From: Candidatus Binatota bacterium
GTDB lineage: Bacteria > Desulfobacterota > Binatia > UBA1149
DNA: 64,000 bases
Reading direction: 5' to 3'
Assembly (NCBI GenBank): GCA_012960245.1
Contig: DUBO01000025.1
Coordinates: 34,514-98,513 of the forward strand
Positions within the stretch are counted from its first letter, which is position 1, and every line of letters starts with the position of its first letter. A model generated the notes under the pieces. That model was not told the origin of the DNA. It saw only the letters and a program-made list of their open reading frames with translations, and did no database searches. Of the stretch, positions 35,301 to 44,814 are shown piece by piece. The position numbers were made by a program, and so were the translations under genes.

Positions 35301-38171
35301 ATGGAAAAGAAGTCGGGGATGGTGGTACAGGCCACTGAGATACTGGAAACCGAGGCGCTGGAGGCTACAGGCGAGGCTACGACCGGGTTGTCTTTCAGCA
35401 GGCGGCTGTCGAGTGAGGGGGTTGATCCCTGGTCGACCGTAGAGTGGGAATACCGCGACGCGCTCATACAGGGCGAGGGCGGCAAGGCGGTTTTCGAGCA
35501 GAAGGGGGTGGAGTTTCCTGCCACCTGGTCACAACTGGCCACCAACGTGGTCACTTCCAAGTATTTTCGCGGCGCGCTCGGTACCGACGCCCGCGAGACC
35601 AGCGTCCGCCAGCTCTTAGGCCGGGTCGTCGAGACCATCACCGGCTGGGGCGAGCGCCAGGGCTACTTTGTCGATGACGAAAGTCGCGACATTTTTCGCG
35701 ACGAGCTGACCCATATTCTCCTGGGCCAGCAGGCCTGCTTTAACAGCCCGGTGTGGTTCAACGTCGGGGTGGAAGAGCATCCCCAGTGCTCGGCCTGTTT
35801 CATCCTGTCGGTCGACGACACCATGGACTCGATCCTGCAGTGGTACCGCGACGAAGGCATCATCTTCAAGGGAGGCTCGGGCTCGGGCGTCAACCTGTCG
35901 CGCCTGCGTTCTTCGAAAGAAACGCTGTCGGGCGGCGGCACGGCCTCGGGGCCGGTGTCTTTCATGAAGGCCGCCGACGCGTCGGCCGGCGTGATCAAGT
36001 CGGGAGGCAAGACCCGCCGCGCTGCCAAGATGGTGGTGCTCGACGTCGACCATCCCGACATCAACGAGTTTGTCGACTGCAAGGCCGGCGAGGAAAAGAA
36101 GGCCTGGACGTTGATCGACGCTGGCTACGACGGCTCGATCGACGGGGACGCTTACGCGTCGGTCTTTTTCCAGAACGCCAACAACTCGGTGCGCGTGAGC
36201 GACGAGTTCATGCAGGCGGTGGTCAACGACAAGGAGTGGAGAACCCGCAACGTCAAGGACGGCGAAGTCTGCGAGACCATGCGCGCTCGCGAGCTGATGG
36301 GCCGCATCGCCGAGGCCACGCATTTCTGCGGCGACCCGGGCATGCAGTTCGATACCACGATCAACGACTGGCACACCTGCCCCAACAGCGGCCGCATTAA
36401 CGCGTCGAACCCCTGCAGCGAGTACATGCACCTGGACAACTCGGCCTGCAACCTGTCTTCGCTCAACCTGATGAAGTTCCAGTCCCCGGACGGCAAGTTT
36501 GATGTTGATGGTTTCCGCCACGCGGTAGACATCATGACGACTGCCCAGGACATCCTGGTCGACAATTCCAGCTACCCGACCGACCAAATTGGCGACAACG
36601 CCCGGGCCTATCGAGAGTTAGGCCTGGGCTATGCCAACCTGGGCGCCATGCTCATGTCGTTGGGGATGCCTTACGATTCGGACGAAGGCCGGGCGTCTGC
36701 AGCGGCTGTTACCTCGTTGATGTGCGGCGAGGCTTACCTGCAGTCGGCGCGGCTGGCCGAGGCCCGCGGACCTTACGCGGGTTACGCGCGCAACCGCGAG
36801 CCCCAGCTTCGCGTGCTGGGCAAACACCGCGCTGAGTCCCGCGAGCTGGATTCCAGCCGGGTGCCCCTGGACCTGCTGTCGGCCGCCCGTGATGTCTGGG
36901 AAGAAGCTGAAACCGTGGCCACGGAGCACGGCGTTCGCAACTCCCAGCTGACGGTGCTGGCGCCCACCGGGACCATCGCCTTCATGATGGATTGCGACAC
37001 CACCGGGGTGGAGCCGGATCTCGCGCTGGTCAAGTACAAGAAGCTCGTGGGTGGTGGCACCCTGAAGTTCGTCAACAACACGGTCCCTTCGGCGCTCGTG
37101 CGGCTTGGCTACGAGAGTCGCGAGGTCCAGGACATCGTGGAGTACATAGACGAGCACGACACCATTGAAGACGCTCCCCACCTCAAGGACGAGCACCTGG
37201 CGGTGTTTGACTGCGCTTTCAAGCCGCGCAACGGCGCGCGTAGCATAGAGCCGCTCGGTCACCTGCGCATGATGGGTGCCGTGCAGCCGTTTATTTCGGG
37301 CGCGATCTCGAAGACGATCAACATGCCCAACGAAGCCACCGTCGACGAAATCGAGGGGGCTTACATCGAGGCGTGGAAGCTCGGCTTGAAGGCTGTCGCC
37401 ATTTACCGCGACGGTTGCAAGCGCATACAGCCGCTCAACACGAGCGGTACGGAAAACAGCTTGGCCACGGCGGGGAGTGGTGATTCAGCTGCTGCCGATT
37501 CAGCTGAAGGCGAGTCCTCCGTGGGTCGGCCCGTGCGCAGGCGCCTGCCGACCGACTGTTCTTCGTGCAGGCACAAGTTCGAGGTGGCCGGCCACGAGGG
37601 CTACATCCACGTGGGTTTCTACGACGACGGCACCCCTGGCGAGATCTTCATCAAGATGGCCAAGGAGGGCAGTACGATCTCCGGCCTGATGGACACCCTT
37701 GCCACGCTGACCTCGCTGTCGTTGCAGTACGGCGTGCCGCTGAGCGCGCTGGTGTCCAAGTTCTCGCATGTGCGCTTCGAGCCCTCGGGCTTTACCAAGA
37801 ACCCGGACATCCCGATAGCCAAGTCGCTGACCGACTACATATTCCGTTTCCTGGGCACGCGCTTCGGTCAGCCGGTGGTTCCGGCCGGTGTTGTAACCCC
37901 TGGCGGCGAATCAACTGCGGGCCGGGAGTCCGGGGATGTCTCGAAGAGTGTCTCCACCCCGGTACCGTTGAGAGTGGTTCCGGCGGCCAGGCCGACCGAC
38001 ACTTCGGCGGCTGGCGGTGGTCGGGAGGAAGGCCGCCGCGAGGAAACCAGCGTTGATTTCATCCTGCCGCAGTCCGACGCGCCGAGCTGCGCCGACTGCG
38101 GTGCGATCATGGTCCGCAACGGCGCTTGCTACAAGTGTCTTAACTGCGGGGCGACCAGCGGCTGCTCGTGA
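35301..38171 (+). CDS. nrdJ: Adenosylcobalamin-dependent (class II) ribonucleotide reductase
   Basis: 956 residues, after a strong AAGGAGCGGAGG ribosome-binding site. Reduces ribonucleotides to deoxyribonucleotides using B12. Features in order: GQQACFNSPVWFNVG, HPQCSACFILSVDDTMDSI, GSGSGVNLSRLRSSKE, active-site NPCSEYMHLDNSACNLSSLN, ILVDNSSYPTD, VLAPTGTIAFMMDCDTTGVEP, and a C-terminal zinc-ribbon-like module with CADCGAIMV and CYKCLNCG. Residues 730-760 and 875-930 are low-complexity linkers. The large B12-RNR type works without a separate beta subunit and tolerates oxygen and anoxia. Control by NrdR is likely from the two upstream palindromes. Confidence 0.96.
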   Translation: MEKKSGMVVQATEILETEALEATGEATTGLSFSRRLSSEGVDPWSTVEWEYRDALIQGEGGKAVFEQKGVEFPATWSQLATNVVTSKYFRGALGTDARETSVRQLLGRVVETITGWGERQGYFVDDESRDIFRDELTHILLGQQACFNSPVWFNVGVEEHPQCSACFILSVDDTMDSILQWYRDEGIIFKGGSGSGVNLSRLRSSKETLSGGGTASGPVSFMKAADASAGVIKSGGKTRRAAKMVVLDVDHPDINEFVDCKAGEEKKAWTLIDAGYDGSIDGDAYASVFFQNANNSVRVSDEFMQAVVNDKEWRTRNVKDGEVCETMRARELMGRIAEATHFCGDPGMQFDTTINDWHTCPNSGRINASNPCSEYMHLDNSACNLSSLNLMKFQSPDGKFDVDGFRHAVDIMTTAQDILVDNSSYPTDQIGDNARAYRELGLGYANLGAMLMSLGMPYDSDEGRASAAAVTSLMCGEAYLQSARLAEARGPYAGYARNREPQLRVLGKHRAESRELDSSRVPLDLLSAARDVWEEAETVATEHGVRNSQLTVLAPTGTIAFMMDCDTTGVEPDLALVKYKKLVGGGTLKFVNNTVPSALVRLGYESREVQDIVEYIDEHDTIEDAPHLKDEHLAVFDCAFKPRNGARSIEPLGHLRMMGAVQPFISGAISKTINMPNEATVDEIEGAYIEAWKLGLKAVAIYRDGCKRIQPLNTSGTENSLATAGSGDSAAADSAEGESSVGRPVRRRLPTDCSSCRHKFEVAGHEGYIHVGFYDDGTPGEIFIKMAKEGSTISGLMDTLATLTSLSLQYGVPLSALVSKFSHVRFEPSGFTKNPDIPIAKSLTDYIFRFLGTRFGQPVVPAGVVTPGGESTAGRESGDVSKSVSTPVPLRVVPAARPTDTSAAGGGREEGRREETSVDFILPQSDAPSCADCGAIMVRNGACYKCLNCGATSGCS

Positions 38172-38204
38172 GCGGCCGGGTCGCAGGCATCCGGAAGAAA
38201 CTAT

Positions 38205-38513
38205 TCAGGGCGAGTGACTGAAGCGAAACAGGAACTCGTCGTCGGCCACGACACCGAGCTTCTGCCGGGCCACCGCTTCGAGCACCCTGGGGTCATTGCG
38301 CAGTCCTTGGAAATCCTGGTAGAGAGAGTCGTTGCGGGCAATGCGCAGGCTTGCCTCGGCCGACAGGCGTTCGAGCCTGTTGTTGAGATCGCCGGCCTGG
38401 CGAAGACCGTGGCGTCCGAAAACGAGGCTACCCACCTGCAGTATGAAAACCCCGGCCAGCACCCAGACCATCAGAGCGAGCTTACGCGCGTCTCGTTGTT
38501 TTCGCCTGGCCAT
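38205..38513 (-). CDS. ftsB: FtsB/DivIC-like cell division protein
   Basis: 102 residues: short basic cytosolic tail (MARRKQRDARKL), one membrane helix (ALMVWVLAGVFILQVGSLVF), a periplasmic coiled coil (DLNNRLERLSAEASLRIARND) and the family's C-terminal pattern RVLEAVARQKLGVVADDEFLFRF. FtsB works with FtsL and FtsQ in the divisome to activate septal wall synthesis. It lies beside and divergent from eno; an eno-ftsB neighbourhood is common in bacteria. The symbol rests on the family pattern and this context. Confidence 0.82.
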   Translation of the reverse strand: MARRKQRDARKLALMVWVLAGVFILQVGSLVFGRHGLRQAGDLNNRLERLSAEASLRIARNDSLYQDFQGLRNDPRVLEAVARQKLGVVADDEFLFRFSHSP

Positions 38514-38570
38514 TCCACTGTTGAGGATACCCCAGCAGTTAGCGCTACACTACAGGGCAAGTATGATTGA

Positions 38571-39902
<1,332 letters not shown>

Positions 39903-39921
39903 TCATGGAAGGGAGCGGAGT

Positions 39922-40584
39922 ATGCCACTGATAAACGAGTTGCTCGAATTCGTGATGACCGATGGCGCCAAGTTGTTGCTGGCGCTCGTGCTCGGCGGCG
40001 CCATGGGCATGGAGAGGGAGCTCACCGGCAAGCCCGCTGGACTACGCACCAACCTGCTCATCGCCGTGGGCGCCGCGCTGCTGACGATCGTGTCGCGTCA
40101 CGTCGCCGGCGAGTCGGGTGACCCCGGCCGTATCGCGGCGCAGGTGGTAACCGGCGTCGGCTTTATCGGTGCCGGGGCCATCATACAGGCGCGCGGTGCG
40201 GTGACCGGTTTGACTACGGCCGCCACCATATGGGCGGTCGCCGGCGTGGGCATTGCTGCCGGTAGCGGGGCCTGGGAAGCCGCCGTGGCCTCGACGGTGA
40301 TAATAATTTCCTGCCTCGTGTCGTTGCGCGGCTTGGAGTCACGCGTGCGTGGGCGTCGTAGTCTCGTGCGTTACAATGTCACGATGCTAAGCGGTGCTGA
40401 TTCTGTGCCGGTCATTGACGCTGTGCATTCTAACCCTTCGATAGACGCAGAATCGCTTACAGTACGCGTAGATGGGCCGCAGCGAAGCGTAGAAATCACC
40501 TGCGTGGGCAGTAAAAAAGCGCAGCAGGAATTGTTTCGCGAGTTTTGTGCGCTCGATGGAGTGCAGCAAGTGCAGAGCGACTGA
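39922..40584 (+). CDS. MgtC/SapB family membrane protein
   Basis: 220 residues. The N-terminal membrane part (about 1-135, four to five helices) carries the family signature GGAMGMERELTGKPAGLRTN and VTGVGFIGAGAIIQ; the C-terminal ~80 residues form a soluble ACT-like domain. GGGAGCGGAG precedes the ATG. MgtC proteins of pathogens modulate the F-ATP synthase and magnesium stress survival; most environmental homologues are uncharacterised. It lies 19 bases after eno and could be co-transcribed with it. Confidence 0.88.
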   Translation: MPLINELLEFVMTDGAKLLLALVLGGAMGMERELTGKPAGLRTNLLIAVGAALLTIVSRHVAGESGDPGRIAAQVVTGVGFIGAGAIIQARGAVTGLTTAATIWAVAGVGIAAGSGAWEAAVASTVIIISCLVSLRGLESRVRGRRSLVRYNVTMLSGADSVPVIDAVHSNPSIDAESLTVRVDGPQRSVEITCVGSKKAQQELFREFCALDGVQQVQSD

Positions 40585-40629
40585 CGGTGGGAGCTATTTC
40601 TGGCCCTGTTCGTTTATCGTTCTGAACTA

Positions 40630-40659
40630 TTGACTCCGACCATCGGTGAAAACTATAAT
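40630..40659 (+). promoter_or_regulatory. Strong sigma-70-type promoter
   Basis: TTGACT (40630-40635), 18-base spacer, perfect TATAAT (40654-40659), in locally AT-rich sequence. Transcription should start near 40666 and give a leader of about 80 bases before the Lys-rich protein gene. This is the best-looking promoter in the window. Confidence 0.8.
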
Positions 40660-40747
40660 TTTAGGTAACAGTACAATGGAAAGAAAAAAGAGAGTCGTGT
40701 GAAGTTTCGTCGGACGGTGCCGGTAGAGGAGTGAAGGAGGATACACA

Positions 40748-41068
40748 ATGGCAGTACGAAAAAAGAAAGCTACTAAGAAGAAGGCAACCAGGAAGAAGGC
40801 CGCCAAGAAAAAGGTAACCAGGAAGAAGGCTACCAAGAAGAAGGCGACCAGGAAAAAGGCAACCAAGAAAAAAGCTACTAAGAAGAAGGCCAAGAAAAAG
40901 GCCAAGAAAAAAGTAGCCAAGAAGAAAGGCAAGAAGAAGGTAGCCAAGAAAAAGGCTACCAAGAAGAAGGCCAAGAAAAAGGTAGCCAAGAAGAAAGGCA
41001 AGAAGAAAGCCAAGAAGAAGGCTACCAAGAAAAAGGCCACCAAGAAGAAAGCCAGGAAACGAAGATAA
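40748..41068 (+). CDS. Lysine-rich histone H1-like protein
   Basis: 106 residues, about 60 of them lysine, the rest nearly all Ala, Thr, Val, Arg and Gly; no acidic or aromatic residues. The sequence is built of KKKAT/KKKVA/KKKG units, like the tail of histone H1 and bacterial H1-like nucleoid proteins (Hc1-, AlgP-like). A strong GAAGGAGGA ribosome-binding site and a consensus promoter argue for high expression, and a terminator follows. Expected to bind DNA or RNA non-specifically and to compact the nucleoid. The direct DNA repeats inside are codon repeats of this tail. Confidence 0.88.
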   Translation: MAVRKKKATKKKATRKKAAKKKVTRKKATKKKATRKKATKKKATKKKAKKKAKKKVAKKKGKKKVAKKKATKKKAKKKVAKKKGKKKAKKKATKKKATKKKARKRR

Positions 41069-41079
41069 CCAAACCGATT

Positions 41080-41121
41080 GAGCCTGCCCGGTCGTTGCTT
41101 CGGTGACTTCCGGGCAGGCTC
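41080..41121 (+). terminator. Twelve-base perfect hairpin downstream of the H1-like gene
   Basis: GAGCCTGCCCGG (41080-41091) pairs with CCGGGCAGGCTC (41110-41121) across an 18-base loop. No U-tract follows; it probably protects the mRNA end or assists the terminator at 41161. Confidence 0.6.
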
Positions 41122-41139
41122 TACCCGACGACGAAACAA

Positions 41140-41155
41140 GAACCCTTAGGGGTTC
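41140..41155 (+). repeat. Small hairpin GAACCC-TTAG-GGGTTC
   Basis: Six-base stem with a four-base loop between the 12-base hairpin and the U-tract terminator. Probably part of the same 3' structure. Confidence 0.45.
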
Positions 41156-41160
41156 AAGGG

Positions 41161-41190
41161 GCCTCCCGGCAAGTGTCGGGGGGCTTTTTT
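41161..41190 (+). terminator. Rho-independent terminator
   Basis: GCCTCCCG pairs with CGGGGGGC (one G-T pair) around an eight-base loop and is followed directly by six T. It should end transcription from the strong promoter at 40630. Confidence 0.85.
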
Positions 41191-41271
41191 CGTTTGGGGT
41201 TTTGTGCGCCGCAGGTGAGCGCATAGGCGTTTCCTTCCTTCGTCGGTAGGGGGGGGAGATAACCGTTCCGG

Positions 41272-41300
41272 TTGACTCAGGTTCACTCTACGCTTAATAC
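41272..41300 (+). promoter_or_regulatory. Sigma-70-type promoter for the SCP2 gene
   Basis: TTGACT (41272-41277), 17-base spacer, TAATAC (41295-41300). Transcription would begin near 41307, about 47 bases before the ATG at 41354. Confidence 0.65.
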
Positions 41301-41353
41301 GCCATCGACAGCGTGGCCTTGCTCAAGAGCGCGGCGAGGGGCGGAAGTTAAGC

Positions 41354-41695
41354 ATGGTAAGGGCCGACAACATTCAGAAGGTATTCGAAGAGATGCCCAA
41401 GCGCTTCAACTCGGCGGCCGCCGCTGGGTTGACGGCTGTCTACCAGTACGAGCTTTCCGGCGACGGTGGCGGCACCTGGCACGTGGTGATCACTGACGGT
41501 GTCATCGAGGGAGACCTGGCCCAGGCCGGGACCCATACAAAGCCCAACATTTCGATAACGATGTCGGTCGCCGATTTTCTCGACATGATCAACGGCGAAC
41601 TCAACCCCCAGATGGCCTTCATGGGTGGCAAGCTCAAGATCAAGGGTGACATGAGCCTCGCCATGAAGATGCAGCAGATCTTTCCAACCGGCTGA
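41354..41695 (+). CDS. SCP2 sterol-carrier domain protein
   Basis: 113 residues comprising a single SCP2 domain: N-terminal helices (NIQKVFEEMPKRFN), strands VYQYELSGDGGGTWHVVITDG, then NISITMSVADFLDMINGEL, PQMAFMGGKLKIKGDM and a hydrophobic C-terminal helix. The domain binds lipids or fatty acyl-CoA in a tunnel. No catalytic domain is attached. It is monocistronic with its own promoter; the role could be intracellular lipid handling, but the ligand is unknown. Confidence 0.88.
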   Translation: MVRADNIQKVFEEMPKRFNSAAAAGLTAVYQYELSGDGGGTWHVVITDGVIEGDLAQAGTHTKPNISITMSVADFLDMINGELNPQMAFMGGKLKIKGDMSLAMKMQQIFPTG

Positions 41696-41732
41696 ACGCG
41701 CCGCCGGGTGGGGCGCTCAGCGCCACTGCCGT

Positions 41733-42500
41733 TCAGGAATCTTCGCTCGAAGCAGAATCGTTCGTTGCCAACTCGGCAACTTCGGGGCTGTTCGGGCCGC
41801 CCGCGTCCATCACGGTGTGTATACCGCACTCGCGCTTGTTACTGCCCGCCCAGCGTCCCGATCTCGCTTCGCCGAGCGAGGTGCAGGGCGCGCAGCCTAT
41901 GGAGGCGTAGCCCCTTTCAAATAACGGGTGTTCGGGCAGTCGGTGGCAGTTGAGGTACTTGTAGGTGTCCTTTGACGTCCAGCGGGCCAGCGGGTTTATC
42001 TTGACCACGCTTCCGGCCAGCTCAACGTGCCCCATAGCGGCCCGTTCTTCGGTCTGGTTACGCCGCCGGCCGTTGATCCAGGCCGAGGTTCCTGCCAGCG
42101 CTTTTCTCAGCGGCTCGACCTTGTTGATCTGGCAGCACAGGTCCGGGTCTCTATCGTAGAGATTGTCGCTGTGCTTGGCCCGGAACTCGTCGGCGCTCAT
42201 CTCGGCTTCGAGTTGTCTCAGGTTGAGGCCCAGCAGTTTCACGATATTGTCGCGGTACTTCAGCGTTTCGGCAAAGTGAAAACGGGTTTCGATGAAGACC
42301 ACCGGGATGTCGGGCTTTATGGTACGCAGCATGTGCGCAAGTACCACGCCGTCGTGCTGGAAAGAGCAGGTGAGGATGATGTCCTCGGGGAACTCGGTCA
42401 CCGCCCAGCCCAGTATCTGCTCCGGCGACGCGCTTTCAAACTGGTCGTTAAGCTCGGCCAGCCTTGACGGGGATATCGGAGCTTCTGGACTGGCAGCCAT
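41733..42500 (-). CDS. cysH: Assimilatory adenylyl-sulfate (APS) reductase
   Basis: 255 residues. Reduces APS to sulfite for cysteine synthesis. The iron-sulfur ligands that distinguish APS from PAPS reductases are present: a Cys-Cys pair (LCCQINKVEPL, about residue 128) and C-x2-C (SIGCAPCTS), followed by RSGRWAGSNKRECGIH with the catalytic cysteine. The substrate-binding P-loop region ILTCSFQHDGVVLAHML is near residue 42. The extra 20 C-terminal residues are Ser/acidic-rich. ATG 42500; divergent from anmK. Confidence 0.92.
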   Translation of the reverse strand: MAASPEAPISPSRLAELNDQFESASPEQILGWAVTEFPEDIILTCSFQHDGVVLAHMLRTIKPDIPVVFIETRFHFAETLKYRDNIVKLLGLNLRQLEAEMSADEFRAKHSDNLYDRDPDLCCQINKVEPLRKALAGTSAWINGRRRNQTEERAAMGHVELAGSVVKINPLARWTSKDTYKYLNCHRLPEHPLFERGYASIGCAPCTSLGEARSGRWAGSNKRECGIHTVMDAGGPNSPEVAELATNDSASSEDS

Positions 42501-42516
42501 CTACTTAAAATGACAG

Positions 42517-42522
42517 TATAAT
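42517..42522 (+). promoter_or_regulatory. Candidate -10 element (TATAAT) upstream of anmK
   Basis: TATAAT ends five bases before the GTG at 42527 and 16 bases before the ATG at 42539, implying a very short or absent leader. No clear -35 is seen. The reverse strand reads TATACT here, which could serve cysH. Confidence 0.4.
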
Positions 42523-42526
42523 CGGA

Positions 42527-43732
42527 GTGTCGCAAGCAATGGTTAAAGCGCGGCCACTGGTCGTGGTCGGTTTGATGTCGGGCACATCCCTTGACGGGGT
42601 GGACGCAGCGCTGGTCAGGATAGTGCGCAGCGCCGGTGGCCGGGTGGCTATAAAACCGCTCGCCTCACTCGTGAGGTCCTGGCCGCGGGGCTTGAGGCAG
42701 CGACTGGTGGATGCTTGCGAGGGACAGGCTGTGAGCGTAGCCGAACACGCGGCGGTTTCACTTGACCTCGCGAGGGTCTTTGCCTCGGCGGTGGAAGACG
42801 TGCTGTGCGCTGCTCGAAGATCCACACCGCCCGACCTCGTGGCCAGCCATGGCCACACGTTGTGTCACCTGCCGGCGCGCAACACAGTTACAGTGCAGGC
42901 AGGGGACGGCGCGCTGCTGGCCGAACTCACGGGCACGACTGTCGCCAGCGATTTTCGCGTGGCTGATACGGCCGCCGGTGGACAGGGTGCGCCGCTGGTC
43001 CCCTTCGTTCACCACGAGTTGTTTTCCCATCCCCGGCACGACCGCGTCGTACAGAACCTGGGCGGCATAGGCAACGCGACGCTGCTTCCCGCCGGACGCG
43101 ATGCAGCTGCCGTGGGCGGTAGCGACACCGGTCCTGGCAACATGCTCATCGACGGCTGCGTTGAACTGCTCAGCTCGGGGCGTCGCCGCATGGACAAGGG
43201 GGGGCGCATGGCTGCCCGCGGTACGGTTAGCCGGGAGCTGGTGGCGCAGGTAATGCGGGCGCCTTTCTTTCGAAGGAAACTACCGGCCTCCACCGGCAGG
43301 GAAGAGTTCGGGCGGCACCTTGCGGCCGGACTGGTGGAGTCGGGCCGCAAGCGTGGCCTCGCCGCCGATGACATCGTGGCCAGCGCGACCATGGCCACGG
43401 CGGTAGCCATGCGGCGAAGCCTGTCGCGCATGGGCATGCCCGATCCTCGCGAACTGTTGCTCTGCGGCGGCGGCGTACTGAATCCCACGCTGGTGGCGAT
43501 GGTAGCCGAGGCCTTTCCTTCTTCGCAGGTGAAGTCGGTAGCAGGGTGTGGCGCAGACCCCCTCATGCTCGAGGCCCAGGCTTTTGCACTGCTCGGCTTC
43601 TGCCTGGTCGAAGGTCGAGCGGCGGGCCTGCCGGCCGTCACCGGTGCCGCCGGCGCGAGGGTACTGGGCAGGATAAGCCCGGGAGCCAACTACAGGGGCA
43701 CGGTGTTGGCGCCGGGCAGGCGGAAGCGTTGA
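42527..43732 (+). CDS. anmK: Anhydro-N-acetylmuramic acid kinase
   Basis: 401 residues (397 if ATG 42539, which has GGAG 11 bases upstream, is the start). Cleaves the 1,6-anhydro bond and phosphorylates MurNAc released during wall turnover. ASKHA-fold motifs: VGLMSGTSLDGVDAAL, VASHGHTLCHLP, QNLGGIGNATLL, GSDTGPGNMLIDG, the active-site Asp region RRMDKGGRMA, and LLLCGGGVLNPTL. First gene of anmK-amgK-murU-patatin with four-base or shorter junctions, a complete salvage set. Confidence 0.93.
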   Translation: MSQAMVKARPLVVVGLMSGTSLDGVDAALVRIVRSAGGRVAIKPLASLVRSWPRGLRQRLVDACEGQAVSVAEHAAVSLDLARVFASAVEDVLCAARRSTPPDLVASHGHTLCHLPARNTVTVQAGDGALLAELTGTTVASDFRVADTAAGGQGAPLVPFVHHELFSHPRHDRVVQNLGGIGNATLLPAGRDAAAVGGSDTGPGNMLIDGCVELLSSGRRRMDKGGRMAARGTVSRELVAQVMRAPFFRRKLPASTGREEFGRHLAAGLVESGRKRGLAADDIVASATMATAVAMRRSLSRMGMPDPRELLLCGGGVLNPTLVAMVAEAFPSSQVKSVAGCGADPLMLEAQAFALLGFCLVEGRAAGLPAVTGAAGARVLGRISPGANYRGTVLAPGRRKR

Positions 43733-44814
43733 GCGATCCACGCATAGAGACGTGGCTCGACGCCACCATCGCCGACCTGTGGCCCGGTGCCCGGTGCGAG
43801 TCCCTGGCCGAGGTCGCTGGTGACGCCTCTTCGCGTGTCTACGCCAGGGTCTCACTGTCGGGTAGCCAACAAGGGGGAGACAGCTGCCCCGCGTCGGTGG
43901 TGCTGATGATCCTGCAGGACGCGGGCGTGGCCATGTCATCTGACGAGCTGGGAGTTTTTGCCGAGGGCGGTCCCGACGAGCTGCCTTTTGTCAACGTGCT
44001 GCGATTCATGGCCCGCTCTTGTCCCGCGGTTCCGCGGCTCTACGCGGTTTCGGATGCCCGTGACCTGCTGCTGCTCGAAGACCTGGGCGACACTCCCCTG
44101 TGGGACGCTGCGGGTCTGGACGGCGCCGACCCGGTGGCGTTGTTCACCGCTGCGCTGGAGCTGCTCGCGGCCCTGCAACACGACTGCATCGACGACGGCA
44201 GTGGCTGCTACGCTTTCGGCCAGGCCTTTGACCACGAACTGTTCGCCTGGGAAGTGGAGCACTTTCTCGAGTTCGGGCTGTTGCCTGCTGCGGCGAGCGG
44301 CATCGATGAGTGCCGGGCCGAGCTGGGCCTTGTCGTGGACAGGCTGGCGGCCCTGCCTCGCGTGTTCTGTCATCGCGACTACCACGCTTGGAACCTGATG
44401 GTGCAGGGCGGCGGTAACGACGACCTGCGCATTCGCCTGATCGACTTCCAGGACGCGCTCATGGCGCCTTCGCTCTACGACGTGGCCTCGCTGTTGACCG
44501 ACCGCGTGACGCCCACCCTGCTGCAGCCCGACATGGAGAGCGAGCTTCTCGCTCGCTGGCACTCGCTGGCAGATTCTGCGGCCGGCTTGTCCTTTGACCA
44601 GGTGGTTGAGCAGTACGAGTGGCTGGCCTTGCAGCGAGTGCTCAAGGTGGTCGGCAGGTTCAACTACCTGGCCACGGTGAAGGGCAAGCCGGCCTACGCC
44701 CGGATGCTGCCCGGCGTAGTGGTTACCGCGCGGCGCTTTGCTGCGCGAGTCGAAGGCCTGCCGGTGACCCGCCGGTTGCTGGACGAACAGGTGCGTGAAA
44801 AGGTGCCCACGTGA
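43729..44814 (+). CDS. amgK: N-acetylmuramate/N-acetylglucosamine 1-kinase-like phosphotransferase
   Basis: 361 residues from TTG 43729, which overlaps the anmK stop (TTGA) and follows an AGGCGGA ribosome-binding site. Aminoglycoside-phosphotransferase fold: N-lobe with GDASSRVYARVSL, hinge LLLLEDLGD, catalytic loop VFCHRDYHAWNLMV and metal-binding LIDFQDALMAPSLYDVASLL. The fold alone is broad; the AmgK name rests on close sequence character and on lying directly before a MurU-like gene, as in Pseudomonas and Caulobacter. Makes MurNAc-1-phosphate in that pathway. Confidence 0.85.
   Translation: MSDPRIETWLDATIADLWPGARCESLAEVAGDASSRVYARVSLSGSQQGGDSCPASVVLMILQDAGVAMSSDELGVFAEGGPDELPFVNVLRFMARSCPAVPRLYAVSDARDLLLLEDLGDTPLWDAAGLDGADPVALFTAALELLAALQHDCIDDGSGCYAFGQAFDHELFAWEVEHFLEFGLLPAAASGIDECRAELGLVVDRLAALPRVFCHRDYHAWNLMVQGGGNDDLRIRLIDFQDALMAPSLYDVASLLTDRVTPTLLQPDMESELLARWHSLADSAAGLSFDQVVEQYEWLALQRVLKVVGRFNYLATVKGKPAYARMLPGVVVTARRFAARVEGLPVTRRLLDEQVREKVPT

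Noticed and set aside
40748-41068. Short direct repeats resembling a CRISPR or minisatellite
   Set aside because: The repeats are codons of a Lys/Ala/Thr-rich protein in one open frame with promoter and ribosome-binding site; there are no regular unique spacers.
41140-41190. A tRNA gene suggested by GGTTCAA
   Set aside because: No acceptor stem, anticodon arm or CCA-end arrangement fits; the bases form two hairpins ending in a U-tract terminator.
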